Positions 18,055-26,743 of a DNA stretch of 64,000 nucleotides are shown here, piece by piece. The stretch covers positions 2,686,001 to 2,750,000 of the forward strand of contig NZ_CP036186.1 of assembly GCF_015291885.1 (NCBI RefSeq). Direction: 5' to 3'. The notes beneath the pieces are model-generated. The model did no database searches, was not told where the DNA came from, and saw only the letters and a list, made by a program, of their open reading frames with translations. Positions within the stretch are counted from its first letter, which is position 1; each line of letters begins with the position of its first letter. The position numbers and the translations under genes were made by a program. Source of the DNA: Stutzerimonas stutzeri. Lineage in GTDB: Bacteria; Pseudomonadota; Gammaproteobacteria; Pseudomonadales; Pseudomonadaceae.

Positions 18055-18714
18055 TCAGGCTTCGCACAGCATGCGCTCGCCGATGCGCAACAACCCCTGA
18101 TCGATGGCCAAGTGCACCAGTTCGGCCTGGGAGGTGATTTCCAGTTTGTTTTTCAGCAACGCCATATGGTTCGAAACAGTCTTGCTACTGATGCACAGAC
18201 GCTCGGCAATCTCGCGGTTACCGATTCCGCGGGCGAGCATGATGAAAATCTCCATCTCCCGTGGCGTCATCTCGGCCAGGCGGCCCTTGATCGGCGACTG
18301 CGAGGGCCTCTGGCAGGCCAACTCGGTTGCCAGTGGCTGTTCGATGAAGGACTGCCCAGAGAGCACTTTACGTACCGCTTCGACCAGCACGTCCGGCGCG
18401 CAGCGCTTGGTCAGGTAACCGGACGCCCCGGCATCCAATGCCTGCCGTACCAACGCCAGTTCATCGTGCATGCTGAAGATCAGCACCGGAAGCAGCGGCA
18501 AGCGCTGCCGCAGACGTCGGCAGGTTTCCAGGCCGCTGATCCCGGGCAGGCCCAAGTCGAGAACCACCAGGCTAGGGATGCTCTCCTGCACCTGCAGCAG
18601 CGCCTGCTCGCCGCTCGCCGCCTCGCTGACCGTCACCTCGGGGAGCAACGCGGTGAGCAGACTGGCGTAGCCCTGACGTACCACCGCATGGTCATCCACC
18701 AATAGGATCTTCAT
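18055..18714 (-). CDS. pedR2: LuxR/NarL-family response regulator (PedR2-like)
   Basis: 219 aa. The N-terminal receiver has acidic residues D7-D8, phospho-acceptor D53 (VLDLGLPG) and the conserved Lys in GYLTKR. The C-terminal LuxR helix-turn-helix is at about residues 150-215 (LTPREMEIFIMLARG-like start). The ATG at 18714 overlaps the stop of the upstream kinase gene by four bases (ATGA), so the two form one two-component system. By position next to pedE and the kinase it corresponds to PedR2, which in P. putida switches pedE/pedH expression in response to lanthanides. Orthology is inferred from context, not from an alignment. Confidence 0.82.
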   Translation of the reverse strand: MKILLVDDHAVVRQGYASLLTALLPEVTVSEAASGEQALLQVQESIPSLVVLDLGLPGISGLETCRRLRQRLPLLPVLIFSMHDELALVRQALDAGASGYLTKRCAPDVLVEAVRKVLSGQSFIEQPLATELACQRPSQSPIKGRLAEMTPREMEIFIMLARGIGNREIAERLCISSKTVSNHMALLKNKLEITSQAELVHLAIDQGLLRIGERMLCEA

Positions 18715-19976
18715 GGTGCTACCTCTTTCAATGCCAGGTTTAGATAGAGCATCCAGCCGCTCCCGGGCCGGTGTTTCAGGCGCAGTCGAGCGCCAAGGCA
18801 GCGCGCATGCTCGACCATCGAGCGCAGACCGACCCCTGCCTGCTCGGGCGGGAGACCGTGGCCGTTGTCGCAAAGCAGCAGGCGCAGGCCGTTGCTTTTG
18901 CCGCGCAGATGCACCCGCACCCGTGTAGCGCGCGCATGACGGGCTACATTGGTCAGCGCCTCTTGCACCATGCGGTACAAATGAACCTTGGCCTCCATCG
19001 ACAGCGCGGGAATCGCTCCCTGCAGCCGGACTTCACACGCGATACCTTGCGTGTTCTGCCATTGCTCAGCGAGCTGACCGATAGCATCCTCAAGGTCCAG
19101 GTGATCGAGCATGACCGGATAGAGGTCGTGCACCAGCGCGCGAAAGCCGTTCTGCAGGTCAAGGCTGTGTTGCTCAAGATGGGCCGCATTTTCACGCACG
19201 GCGTCGGGCTGGTCTGCTTGCACACGCAACAAGCAGACCCGGGCACGGATTCCGGCGAGGTACTGGCCAAGGTCATCATGCAGCGCCTGAGCCAGCCGGG
19301 TGCGCTCGCGCTCCTGCAAGGCGAGCAGTGCCTGAGTCAACCGGTCGTTATCTGCCCGAGTGTCCTCAAGCGCAGCAGCCATGTGATTGAAGCGCTCGGC
19401 CAATTGGCGGGCTTCGGCAAACCGATGGGACGCTAAGCGGGTATCCAGGCGACCGTCGGCAATACGCACCAGCGCACCCAGCAGCTCGCCCAGCACTCGC
19501 ATTCCAGGTTGCACGGCCCAGCGAATCGCCAGCAGGCATAGCAGCAGCGCGAAGCCGAACAGCACCAGCAGCTGCAGCAGCGAATCTTTGACCTCTTCGA
19601 CTTCATCACTCGGATCGACGCTGATCTGCAGACGCTCGCCATTGGGCAGTTGCACCACCGTTGGCGAAACCTGCTCAGCCGGATACAACCAGGCACCGAG
19701 CCTGTCATCGAAGGTCGATTCGGCTACGTTTAGCTCGCCTTCCTGCTCCGTCAACCAATGCACGCGAATGTGTCGCAGGCTATTGGTAAGGCCCGGGCGC
19801 AAAGACTCGGGATCACGCTCGGCCATTTCACTGAGATAGCCCACCACCGCGGCAGCGGCATTGAGCTCGCGCTGCACGTCATGGCTGGCCTGGCGGATCA
19901 GCACCGCCAGGCAAACCAGCGTGACCAACGCAAAAAACAGCGTGACCAGCAGGTTAATTCGCCAGAGCGCAGACAT
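18711..19976 (-). CDS. pedS2: Membrane sensor histidine kinase (PedS2-like)
   Basis: 421 aa. Transmembrane helices at about 8-28 and 132-153 enclose a periplasmic LapD/MoxY-like sensor region of about 100 residues. A HAMP-like linker follows, then a HisKA_3 dimerisation domain with phospho-acceptor H233 (LAQALHDDLGQYL) and a HATPase with EALTNVARHA and DNGHGLPP. This is the NarX/DegS class that partners LuxR-type regulators, here the gene overlapping at 18714. PedS2 of P. putida is the lanthanide-responsive kinase; that this protein senses metal is inference. A cupredoxin-like gene lies 57 bp upstream in the same direction and may be co-transcribed. Confidence 0.83.
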   Translation of the reverse strand: MSALWRINLLVTLFFALVTLVCLAVLIRQASHDVQRELNAAAAVVGYLSEMAERDPESLRPGLTNSLRHIRVHWLTEQEGELNVAESTFDDRLGAWLYPAEQVSPTVVQLPNGERLQISVDPSDEVEEVKDSLLQLLVLFGFALLLCLLAIRWAVQPGMRVLGELLGALVRIADGRLDTRLASHRFAEARQLAERFNHMAAALEDTRADNDRLTQALLALQERERTRLAQALHDDLGQYLAGIRARVCLLRVQADQPDAVRENAAHLEQHSLDLQNGFRALVHDLYPVMLDHLDLEDAIGQLAEQWQNTQGIACEVRLQGAIPALSMEAKVHLYRMVQEALTNVARHARATRVRVHLRGKSNGLRLLLCDNGHGLPPEQAGVGLRSMVEHARCLGARLRLKHRPGSGWMLYLNLALKEVAP

Positions 19977-20033
19977 GTCTCAGATCTCCGGTAGTCAATG
20001 GGCCGTCGAGCGGCCTGGGCAATGCAGCAAGCC

Positions 20034-20471
20034 TCACTTGACTACGAATCGGCCTTCCATTCCCTTGTTCTGCAGTCCCTTGCAGTAAAACGGATAGCTA
20101 CCTGGCTTGATCGGCAGGAAAAAAATCTCAGCTTCACCGGCATCTTCAAATTCCAGCTCGACCAGGGTGATGGTTTTGATTTCCACCCCGCCCGCCTCGA
20201 TCTTGCGCAGGAAAATGGATTGGGCGAATTCGGGAGCCTGGAAAGCGCACTCCTTTTGCCCGTCGGAACTCACCTTTAGCTGGTAGGCAACGCCAGTTTC
20301 CAGCTGGTACTCCTTTTGTGAGACGGCGTAGTCGCTCTCCTCCGAGCCGAACCGCAGGTCTGGCAACGCCTGGGTACGACGAGTGAGATCGCCGGCAGCA
20401 TGACTCTGATCGAAACCGATCAGGCTACCGATGAGCAGGAGGTTGAGCAGCAGCGCTTTGTAAGTGGGCAT
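20034..20471 (-). CDS. Secreted cupredoxin-like protein lacking usual copper histidines
   Basis: 145 aa with a signal peptide of about 25 residues (SHAA). The C-terminal YPFYCKGLQNKGMEGRFVV resembles the cupredoxin Cys..Met loop, and the strand pattern before it fits a plastocyanin-like fold. However, no histidine is present between the Cys and Met or at the usual first-ligand position (EFAQSIFLRKI), so a standard type-1 copper site is doubtful. Acidic stretches (GSEESDY, ELEFEDAGEAE) are notable. It lies upstream of the PedS2-like kinase on the same strand and has the best copy of the island operator motif before it. Confidence 0.7.
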   Translation of the reverse strand: MPTYKALLLNLLLIGSLIGFDQSHAAGDLTRRTQALPDLRFGSEESDYAVSQKEYQLETGVAYQLKVSSDGQKECAFQAPEFAQSIFLRKIEAGGVEIKTITLVELEFEDAGEAEIFFLPIKPGSYPFYCKGLQNKGMEGRFVVK

Positions 20472-20534
20472 GGCGATGGCCTCGTTTATTGTTTTCGGTG
20501 GCCCATCCTAAGGCGCACCCCGCCGCCCAGCTTC

Positions 20535-20546
20535 CTACCTTGGTAG
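20535..20546. promoter_or_regulatory. CTACCTTGGTAG inverted repeat (best copy)
   Basis: Perfect CTACC-TT-GGTAG inverted repeat, 64 bp upstream of the cupredoxin-like ATG at 20471. This copy defines the consensus used for the other sites. Confidence 0.6.
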
Positions 20547-20706
20547 CGGCCGATTGCGTTCAGGCTCGCCGCAACCCTGCGGATTTGGTTTGCCCAGAAT
20601 GCATCTACGTGGTGAGGCAAACCCGCAATCCGTCCCTGAGCGCGGTTCAGCCGCTCGGTAGTGTGGTCCCGCCACAGCGGGCTCGATCAGCAACCCGCCA
20701 AAACCA

Positions 20707-20732
20707 GTACCAAAGTAGCAAGACCAAGGTAT
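20707..20732. promoter_or_regulatory. Tandem ACCAAAGT / ACCAAGGT sites upstream of chemoreceptor
   Basis: GTACCAAAGTAG (20707-20718) and AGACCAAGGTAT (20721-20732), 14 bp apart, match the reverse complement of the consensus in 10 and 9 of 12 positions. They lie 155-180 bp before the ATG at 20887. Confidence 0.5.
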
Positions 20733-20886
20733 CACTCAACAAATCGCGTTGCGGGCCGCCATAACGGTACACGTGATGCCAAATGGACATCGGCCTCCTT
20801 CGACTGCACTACGCCAGAGAATCCCGGCGTTCCGCCGTGCACGAACGTAACCAGTTTTCTTGCGCTATTCAGGAGTGGGAACCGTG

Positions 20887-23055
20887 ATGTCTCTTAAATC
20901 CATACAACAGCGAATCGCTGTCATCGGCGGACTGTGTCTGCTCACGACAGCCGGAATACTGATCGGCTACAGCGTCTATATCGCCAGTTCGACACAGCAA
21001 CTGGTTTCGAGCCGCGTCAGCCAGCAGGCCCAGGACGACGCGTTACAAACACTGCAAAACCTCGGCGGGAAGTACGCTGGCGAAATTCGCTCCGAATTTA
21101 CCGAAGCCCTGGAAGCCGCACGCGGCATGGCGACCACCTTCGCAGTAGCTAAAGCAAACTCGGCCAGCGACGGCCTGCAGATCGGTCGTGATGAGGTCAA
21201 TTCAATCCTGCTGAACGTGCTCAAGAGCTATCCGGACTTCAACGGCACTTACTCGTGCTGGGAGCCGGATGCAATCGACGGTCAGGATTTCCTCTTTACC
21301 GGCGGCCAGAACGGTAACAACGAGCAAACCGGTCGTTTCACGCCCTACTGGACCCGCGGAGCAGACGGCAAGATTGCGGTCCAGCCGCTGGTCGAGTACG
21401 ACACAATGGACAAGCACCCCAATGGCGTACTCAAAGGCGGCTGGTACATTGGCCCGCGGGAGAACCTCAAGGAAAGCGTGCTCGGCCCACTCCCCTATAT
21501 CGTGCAGGGCAAGCAGGTGTGGCTGGCGACGCTATCGGTCCCGATCATTGTCGATGGCCGCTTCATGGGCGTAGCGGGCACCGATTACAACCTCGATTTC
21601 GTCCAGAAGATCAGCCAGGAAGTTTCCGGCAAGCTGTTCGATGGCCAGGGCGAGGTGGCAATCATCAGTGACCAGGGGTTGATCGTGGCAGAGAGCCGCC
21701 ATCCGAACCTGATTGGCCAGCATTTCCAACAAGTAATGCCGGGTGACTGGCAGACAGCGCTGAACACCATTCAGAAAGGCCAAGAGCTCGCCCGCATAGA
21801 CGATAGCGGCATGGTTGTGGTCTTCGCTCCCATCGAGCTAGGCCGCACCGGCAAGCCCTGGTCGATCATGCTGAAGATCGACAAAGAGATCGTGCTGGCC
21901 AAGGCGAACGAACTGAAAGCAGAGATGGACGCGCAAAGTAACAAGGGCATGCTTCAACAGATCGGTGCGGGCGTGCTTATTTCGATACTCGCGGTCATTG
22001 CACTGTGGATTTCCTCACGGGCGGTCGCACTACCCATCCGCAAGGCCGCTCAGCTTGCCGGGGCGATTCAGAAAGGGGACTTCTCACAACGTCTGGGTCA
22101 TCAATCGGAAGATGAAGTTGGTCAGCTCTCGGCCAGTCTCGATCGAATGGCGGACAGCCTTCAGGAACAGGTGCATGTGGCCGAGCGGATATCCCAGGGC
22201 GATCTGGCGGTAGAAGTCCGCCTGGCATCGGAGCAGGACCAGCTTGGCCTGGCGCTGCGGCGAATGGTCGACAACCTAAACGAGCTGGTGTCCCAGGTGC
22301 AGCTGAGCTCCGGGATGATCAACGACAAGGCCGGGCAAGTGACGTCGTTGAGCCAGGATCTTTCCAATGGCGCAACGGAGTCGGCCTCCGCGGTCACCGA
22401 GATCAGCGCCACCATCAACCAGATGGCCGCACAGATCCGCCAGACCTCCGAATATTCAGGCGAAGCCAATGCACTATCGCGCAGCTCCGAGCACTCGGCA
22501 CGCAGCGGCAACGAGCTGATGGTCACGCTTAAAGCCGCTATGCAGGAGATCAATCAGTCCGGTCTTGATATCACCAACATCATCAAGGCGATCGAAGAGA
22601 TTGCCACGCAAACCAACTTGCTCGCGCTCAACGCAGCCATTGAAGCAGCCCGCGCCGGTGAACATGGCCGAGGATTCGCGGTGGTTGCCGATGAAGTTCG
22701 CCAGCTGGCGGCCCGCAGTGCCGAAGCAGCACAGCGCTCTACCCGTCTGATTCAGGAGTCCAACGCGCGGACGATCAAGGGCATGGAGCTCACCGACGAC
22801 ACCGCTCGGGCACTCGAAGCCATCGTCCAGGGTGCAGCGCAGGTCTCGCAGTTGGTGGACGAGATTGCTTCCGCTTCGAGCCAGCAAGCGTCGGGGATCG
22901 AGCAGGTCAGCCTGGCTATCAGCCAGATCGATGAGGTCGTCCATCACAACAGCACGAACTCCGAGCAGTCCACGCGAGCTGCGCAGGAACTGACGCAGCA
23001 GGCACAGCAGATGATCGTGCAGGTTGGCCGCTTCAAGGTCAGACATTCCCGCTAA
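20887..23055 (+). CDS. Methyl-accepting chemotaxis protein with periplasmic dCACHE domain
   Basis: 722 aa transmembrane chemoreceptor. TM1 about residues 10-34 and TM2 about 358-380 enclose a large double-CACHE ligand domain ([31 protein letters not shown] are typical). A HAMP domain and a signalling hairpin follow; the tip ([20 protein letters not shown]) is near residue 575. The ATG at 20887 follows CAGGAG; an upstream TTG is less likely. It sits in the alcohol-oxidation island behind two copies of the shared operator motif, so taxis towards an alcohol, aldehyde or acid product is a reasonable but untested guess. Confidence 0.9.
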   Translation: MSLKSIQQRIAVIGGLCLLTTAGILIGYSVYIASSTQQLVSSRVSQQAQDDALQTLQNLGGKYAGEIRSEFTEALEAARGMATTFAVAKANSASDGLQIGRDEVNSILLNVLKSYPDFNGTYSCWEPDAIDGQDFLFTGGQNGNNEQTGRFTPYWTRGADGKIAVQPLVEYDTMDKHPNGVLKGGWYIGPRENLKESVLGPLPYIVQGKQVWLATLSVPIIVDGRFMGVAGTDYNLDFVQKISQEVSGKLFDGQGEVAIISDQGLIVAESRHPNLIGQHFQQVMPGDWQTALNTIQKGQELARIDDSGMVVVFAPIELGRTGKPWSIMLKIDKEIVLAKANELKAEMDAQSNKGMLQQIGAGVLISILAVIALWISSRAVALPIRKAAQLAGAIQKGDFSQRLGHQSEDEVGQLSASLDRMADSLQEQVHVAERISQGDLAVEVRLASEQDQLGLALRRMVDNLNELVSQVQLSSGMINDKAGQVTSLSQDLSNGATESASAVTEISATINQMAAQIRQTSEYSGEANALSRSSEHSARSGNELMVTLKAAMQEINQSGLDITNIIKAIEEIATQTNLLALNAAIEAARAGEHGRGFAVVADEVRQLAARSAEAAQRSTRLIQESNARTIKGMELTDDTARALEAIVQGAAQVSQLVDEIASASSQQASGIEQVSLAISQIDEVVHHNSTNSEQSTRAAQELTQQAQQMIVQVGRFKVRHSR

Positions 23056-23063
23056 AGGTCTGA

Positions 23064-23087
23064 GGCGGCGCTGGCTCCAGCGCCGCC
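23064..23087 (+). terminator. GC-rich hairpin after chemoreceptor gene
   Basis: GGCGGCGCTGG / CCAGCGCCGCC, an 11-bp perfect stem with a very short loop, nine bases after the stop. No T-tract follows. Confidence 0.5.
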
Positions 23088-23107
23088 ACGATCCTCTGAG
23101 GTTTCTA

Positions 23108-23119
23108 CGACCTTGGTAC
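23108..23119. promoter_or_regulatory. ACCTTGGT site upstream of PQQ-ABC gene cluster
   Basis: CGACCTTGGTAC, 10 of 12 matches with a perfect core, 79 bp before the ATG at 23198. A weaker partner half (CTACTTT, 23130-23136) follows 22 bp on. Confidence 0.5.
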
Positions 23120-23197
23120 ACAGCGACCGCTACTTTCTGCATATTCCCCCACCCCGCCATGGTTCCTATGCTGCTTACAACGCCACAGGAGCTGCCC

Positions 23198-24385
23198 ATG
23201 CGCCATGTATTACGACGAGCCGGTTTCCTGATCGCCCTTGCCTGCGGTACGCCGTTCGCTGCAGCTACAACTAGCGCTGAATTGTCGATACGCATTGGTT
23301 ATCTCGACTACCGCCCAGATACGGGGCCTGTGCTCTCCAACGTCATTCCCGAGCCTGAAGATGCGGGCCTGCGCGGTGCCGAGCTGGCGATTGCCGACAG
23401 CAACAGCACCGGGCGCTTTCTCAAACACAGCTACACGCTCGAAACCGCCACCAGCGAAACATCGGACGAACTGCTGGAGCTGGCTGCCAAGCAATACGCC
23501 GATGGCTTGCGCCTGTTCGTGGTCAGCGCACCGGCTGCCACGCTCCGACAGCTCGCCACCGCCATGCCGGATAGCCTGCTGATCAATGCCGGCAGTGCCG
23601 ACGACGCGCTGCGCAGCCAAAACTGCATGGCGAACGTCCTACACACCCTGCCCAGCCGCAGCATGCTTGCCGATGCGCTTGGCCAATTTCTCGCGGTGCG
23701 TCGCTGGAACCGGTGGATGCTGATCGTCGGTCCCACTGAAGATGACCAGGCCTATGCCGACGCATTGCGCCGTGCAGCCAAGCGCTTCGGCCACCGCATC
23801 GTGGTGGAAAAGCCCTGGAGTTTCGATAACGACCAGCGCCGCAGCGCCCAGGCCGAGATGCCGCTGTTCACCCAAGGCGCCGAATATGACGTGGTGCTGG
23901 TAGCCGATGAGCGTGGTGACTTCGGCGAATACGTGCCCTATCACACCTGGCTGCCACGCCCGGTCGCAGGCACTCAGGGCCTGACCGCCACCGGCTGGCA
24001 CAAAACGGTGGAAACCTACGGCGCCGCCCAGCTGCAGAAACGCTTCGAGACACACGCCCAGCGCTGGATGAACGATCGCGATTTCGCCGCGTGGATGGGC
24101 GTGCGCAGCTTCGCCGCAGCAATCACCCGCCTGCGCAGCACCGATGCTGTGCAGATCCGCCAGCTGGCGCTCAGCGGTGACCTCCCATTGGACGGTTTCA
24201 AGGGGCGCAAGCTGAGCTTTCGCTCGTGGAACGGCCAGTTACGCCAGCCAATTCCTCTAATACATCCACGCGCGCTGGTTTCAAACTCGCCGCAGGATGG
24301 CTTTCTGCATCCCACGAGCGAGCTGGACACTCTGGGCTTTGACGCGCCGGAAAGCAGTTGCCGACTGAGCGGGGCCAGTTCGTGA
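23198..24385 (+). CDS. ABC-type substrate-binding protein of PQQ alcohol dehydrogenase system
   Basis: 395 aa secreted binding-protein-like product, signal peptide about residues 1-26 (TPFAAA). The mature part (LSIRIGYLDYRPDTGPVLSN..GLRGAELAIADSN) matches the family that accompanies PQQ-dependent alcohol dehydrogenases (family name as I recall: PQQ_ABC_bind). The ATG at 23198 has AGGAG seven bases upstream; the frame runs further back but that part overlaps the chemoreceptor and is not coding. It is first in a run that includes a beta-propeller protein and an ABC-2-type exporter. A type-I binding protein beside an ABC-2 permease is unusual, so a role other than import is likely. Confidence 0.85.
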   Translation: MRHVLRRAGFLIALACGTPFAAATTSAELSIRIGYLDYRPDTGPVLSNVIPEPEDAGLRGAELAIADSNSTGRFLKHSYTLETATSETSDELLELAAKQYADGLRLFVVSAPAATLRQLATAMPDSLLINAGSADDALRSQNCMANVLHTLPSRSMLADALGQFLAVRRWNRWMLIVGPTEDDQAYADALRRAAKRFGHRIVVEKPWSFDNDQRRSAQAEMPLFTQGAEYDVVLVADERGDFGEYVPYHTWLPRPVAGTQGLTATGWHKTVETYGAAQLQKRFETHAQRWMNDRDFAAWMGVRSFAAAITRLRSTDAVQIRQLALSGDLPLDGFKGRKLSFRSWNGQLRQPIPLIHPRALVSNSPQDGFLHPTSELDTLGFDAPESSCRLSGASS

Positions 24386-24879
24386 ACTACCTTTCGGCCG
24401 CCAGTTTGGTGGGCTTGGCAGCCTTCTCGAGCACATTCGCCCACGGCGATGAGCTCGGCTATGAGGCCTATGTCGACAGCCCAAAGCGCATCAAATGCCT
24501 GTACGGCTACGTGACAGCGAAGACCGGCAACTTCGAGGCGGCCAAAGCAATTTTCGAGGACTGCGTAGCACGCTGGAACGACGTCTACTCGCTGATATCA
24601 CTGGCGCAGATGTACGAGAGCGGCAGCGGCGTGGAGCGCGACTTGAGCAAATCCGCCGCACTGCTCAAGCAGGGCGCGGAACAGCCGGATGACATCAGCT
24701 ACGTCAGCCTGGCGCGCTACCACTGGGGGGTCGTATTGGCGGAAGGCCGTGGCGTCACAGCTGACCACACTGCCGCACGCCTCTGGCTGCAACGCGCCGC
24801 CGCCGGAGGCCAAGAGGAAGCCGATGAGTACCTGCTGCAACTGGACGAACGCCGCACGGCGGCCCCCACAATAAAATAA
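24382..24879 (+). CDS. Secreted Sel1/TPR-like repeat protein
   Basis: 165 aa. GTG at 24382 overlaps the preceding stop by four bases (GTGA) and gives a good signal peptide (MNYLSAASLVGLAAFSSTFA). Two to three Sel1-like repeats follow (ISLAQMYESGSGVERDLSKS; WGVVLAEGRGVTADHTAARL). An upstream TTG in frame would place charged residues before the signal, so GTG is preferred. Such repeats mediate protein-protein contacts; the partner is probably another periplasmic product of this operon. Exact function is unknown. Confidence 0.78.
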   Translation: MNYLSAASLVGLAAFSSTFAHGDELGYEAYVDSPKRIKCLYGYVTAKTGNFEAAKAIFEDCVARWNDVYSLISLAQMYESGSGVERDLSKSAALLKQGAEQPDDISYVSLARYHWGVVLAEGRGVTADHTAARLWLQRAAAGGQEEADEYLLQLDERRTAAPTIK

Positions 24880-24896
24880 CGACAAGAGAGCCTGAC

Positions 24897-25868
24897 ATGA
24901 CTAGAACTGCCCTTGCCACCGCGATCACCGTTGCCCTCAGCCTTGCCGGCGGAACAGCCGTCGCCGCCACCGCGTACGTCTCCAACGAGAAAGACGACAG
25001 CATCAGCGTGATCGATCTGAACAAGATGGAAACGGTCGAGACCCTGCAGGTCGGCATGCGTCCGCGAGGCCTCACCCTCTCCCACGACAACAAGCTGCTG
25101 TACATCTGCGCCAGTGACTCGGACACCGTGCAAGTGATGGACCTGGCCACACGGCAGATCATCAAGCAGCTGCCGTCCGGCGCAGACCCGGAGCAGTTCG
25201 CCCTGCACCCCAACAACAAATGGCTATACATCTCCAATGAGGACGACGCCCTGGTGACAGTGGTCGATGTCGACAAGGAAGAAGTGCTGGCGCAGATCGA
25301 TGTCGGCGTCGAGCCCGAAGGCATGGCGGTCAGCCCTGATGGCAAGTGGGCGGTCAACACCAGCGAAACCACCAACATGCTGCACTGGATCGACACGGCC
25401 ACCAACGAACTGGTGGATAACACCCTGGTCGACCAGCGTCCGCGCCACGTTGAGTTCACCAAGGACAGCAAGCTGCTCTGGGCATCGGCCGAGATCGGCG
25501 GCACGGTCAGCGTAGTGGATGTCGACAAGCGCGAGATCCTCAAAACACTGACCTTCAAGATCAAGGGCGTGCACCCGGACAAGGTCCAGCCGGTAGGCAT
25601 CAAACTCACCTCAGACGGCAAATATGCCTTCGTTGCGCTAGGCCCTGCCAACCACATCGCGGTGGTGGACGCGAAAACTTACGAGGTGCTCGACTATCTG
25701 CTGGTGGGCCGGCGCGTCTGGCACATGGCATTCAACCCCGATGAGAGCTTGCTCCTCACAACCAACGGCGTCAGTGGCGACGTATCGGTGATCGATGTAG
25801 CCAAGCTGAAGGTCACCAAATCGATCAAGGTAGGCCGTTATCCGTGGGGGGTGGTGGTTACGCCATGA
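24897..25868 (+). CDS. PQQ-dependent catabolism-associated beta-propeller protein (YVTN repeats)
   Basis: 323 aa with a signal peptide of about 23 residues (GTAVAA). About seven YVTN-type repeats follow (AYVSNEKDDSISVIDL; LYICASDSDTVQVMDL; LYISNEDDALVTVVDV), forming a seven-bladed periplasmic propeller without catalytic residues that I can identify. The family is repeatedly found beside PQQ alcohol dehydrogenases and this ABC system. The stop overlaps the ATPase ATG by four bases (ATGA), indicating coupled translation. It probably recognises a ligand or scaffolds the exporter. Confidence 0.87.
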   Translation: MTRTALATAITVALSLAGGTAVAATAYVSNEKDDSISVIDLNKMETVETLQVGMRPRGLTLSHDNKLLYICASDSDTVQVMDLATRQIIKQLPSGADPEQFALHPNNKWLYISNEDDALVTVVDVDKEEVLAQIDVGVEPEGMAVSPDGKWAVNTSETTNMLHWIDTATNELVDNTLVDQRPRHVEFTKDSKLLWASAEIGGTVSVVDVDKREILKTLTFKIKGVHPDKVQPVGIKLTSDGKYAFVALGPANHIAVVDAKTYEVLDYLLVGRRVWHMAFNPDESLLLTTNGVSGDVSVIDVAKLKVTKSIKVGRYPWGVVVTP

Positions 25869-26743
25869 ATGCACTTGAGGTTGCCGACGTTGCATTCGCC
25901 TACGGTGAGCGCAAGGCACTCGACGGGGTGAACTTCACTGCTGCCAAGGGACGCTTTACTGCGCTGCTGGGCCCCAATGGTGCGGGTAAGTCGACGTTGA
26001 TCGCGCTGCTCACTCGTCTGTACGACTTGCAGCAGGGCCAGATCAGCATTGCCGGCTTCAGCCTGCGCGATGCCCCACGCAAGGCACTTGTACGTCTGGG
26101 CGTGGTATTCCAGCAGAGTACGCTGGACCTGGATCTGACCGTGGAGCAGAACCTGCGCTATCACGCTGCACTGCACGGCATGCCTAGACAGGTGGCATCC
26201 GAACGCATCGAACTGGAACTGCAGCGCCAGCAGCTCAGCGAGCGCCGTCGTAGCAAAGTACGGGAACTCAACGGCGGCCATCGCCGGCGCGTGGAGATCG
26301 CCCGTGCCCTGCTGCACCGGCCTGATCTGCTGTTGCTCGATGAGGCCAGCGCCGGCCTCGACCCAGCCAGCCGGCAAGCGCTCAACCAGCACGTGCGCAT
26401 GCTCTGCCAGGAACGGGGCATGAGCGTGCTATGGACTACACACCTGCTCGATGAAGTGCGCGCCGACGATGACCTGCTGGTGCTCAACCGTGGCCGTTTG
26501 GTGGCGCAAGGACGCGCTGCGACACTGGTTGCCGAGGGCGAGGACCTGGCCGCGAGCTTTGCACGGCTGACCGGCAACGACGGCCAAAGCAGCGTGAGTG
26601 ACGCAGGCGATGCACCTCCTCAGCGCGGGGCCACGCCGTTCGCGGTCGAACCCGCTTCCACGGATACAATCATGCCGGAGCCCAGGGGTGACGCTGCTCA
26701 GCACACGAGTGCGCCCCCTGTTTCCGGGCGGAATAGGTCATGA
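25865..26743 (+). CDS. ABC transporter ATP-binding protein, PQQ alcohol dehydrogenase-associated
   Basis: 292 aa. Walker A GPNGAGKST (36-44) and Walker B LLLLDE (155-160) are intact, but the ABC signature is LNGGH (135-139) rather than LSGGQ. The last 60 or so residues are Pro/Ala/Ser-rich low-complexity sequence not needed for an ABC fold. The ATG at 25865 overlaps the upstream stop (ATGA). Together with the permease at 26740 it forms an ABC-2-type exporter, corresponding by context to the ped/PQQ_ABC system of P. putida. The exported compound is unknown; a toxic alcohol or aldehyde has been proposed for such clusters. Confidence 0.88.
   Translation: MNALEVADVAFAYGERKALDGVNFTAAKGRFTALLGPNGAGKSTLIALLTRLYDLQQGQISIAGFSLRDAPRKALVRLGVVFQQSTLDLDLTVEQNLRYHAALHGMPRQVASERIELELQRQQLSERRRSKVRELNGGHRRRVEIARALLHRPDLLLLDEASAGLDPASRQALNQHVRMLCQERGMSVLWTTHLLDEVRADDDLLVLNRGRLVAQGRAATLVAEGEDLAASFARLTGNDGQSSVSDAGDAPPQRGATPFAVEPASTDTIMPEPRGDAAQHTSAPPVSGRNRS

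Larger units (their letters stand above)
20472..20886. other. Divergent control region between cupredoxin-like gene and chemoreceptor
   Basis: About 415 bp with no supported gene. It holds three copies of the CTACCTTGGTAG-type motif: one near the minus-strand gene and two in tandem towards the chemoreceptor. Confidence 0.65.
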
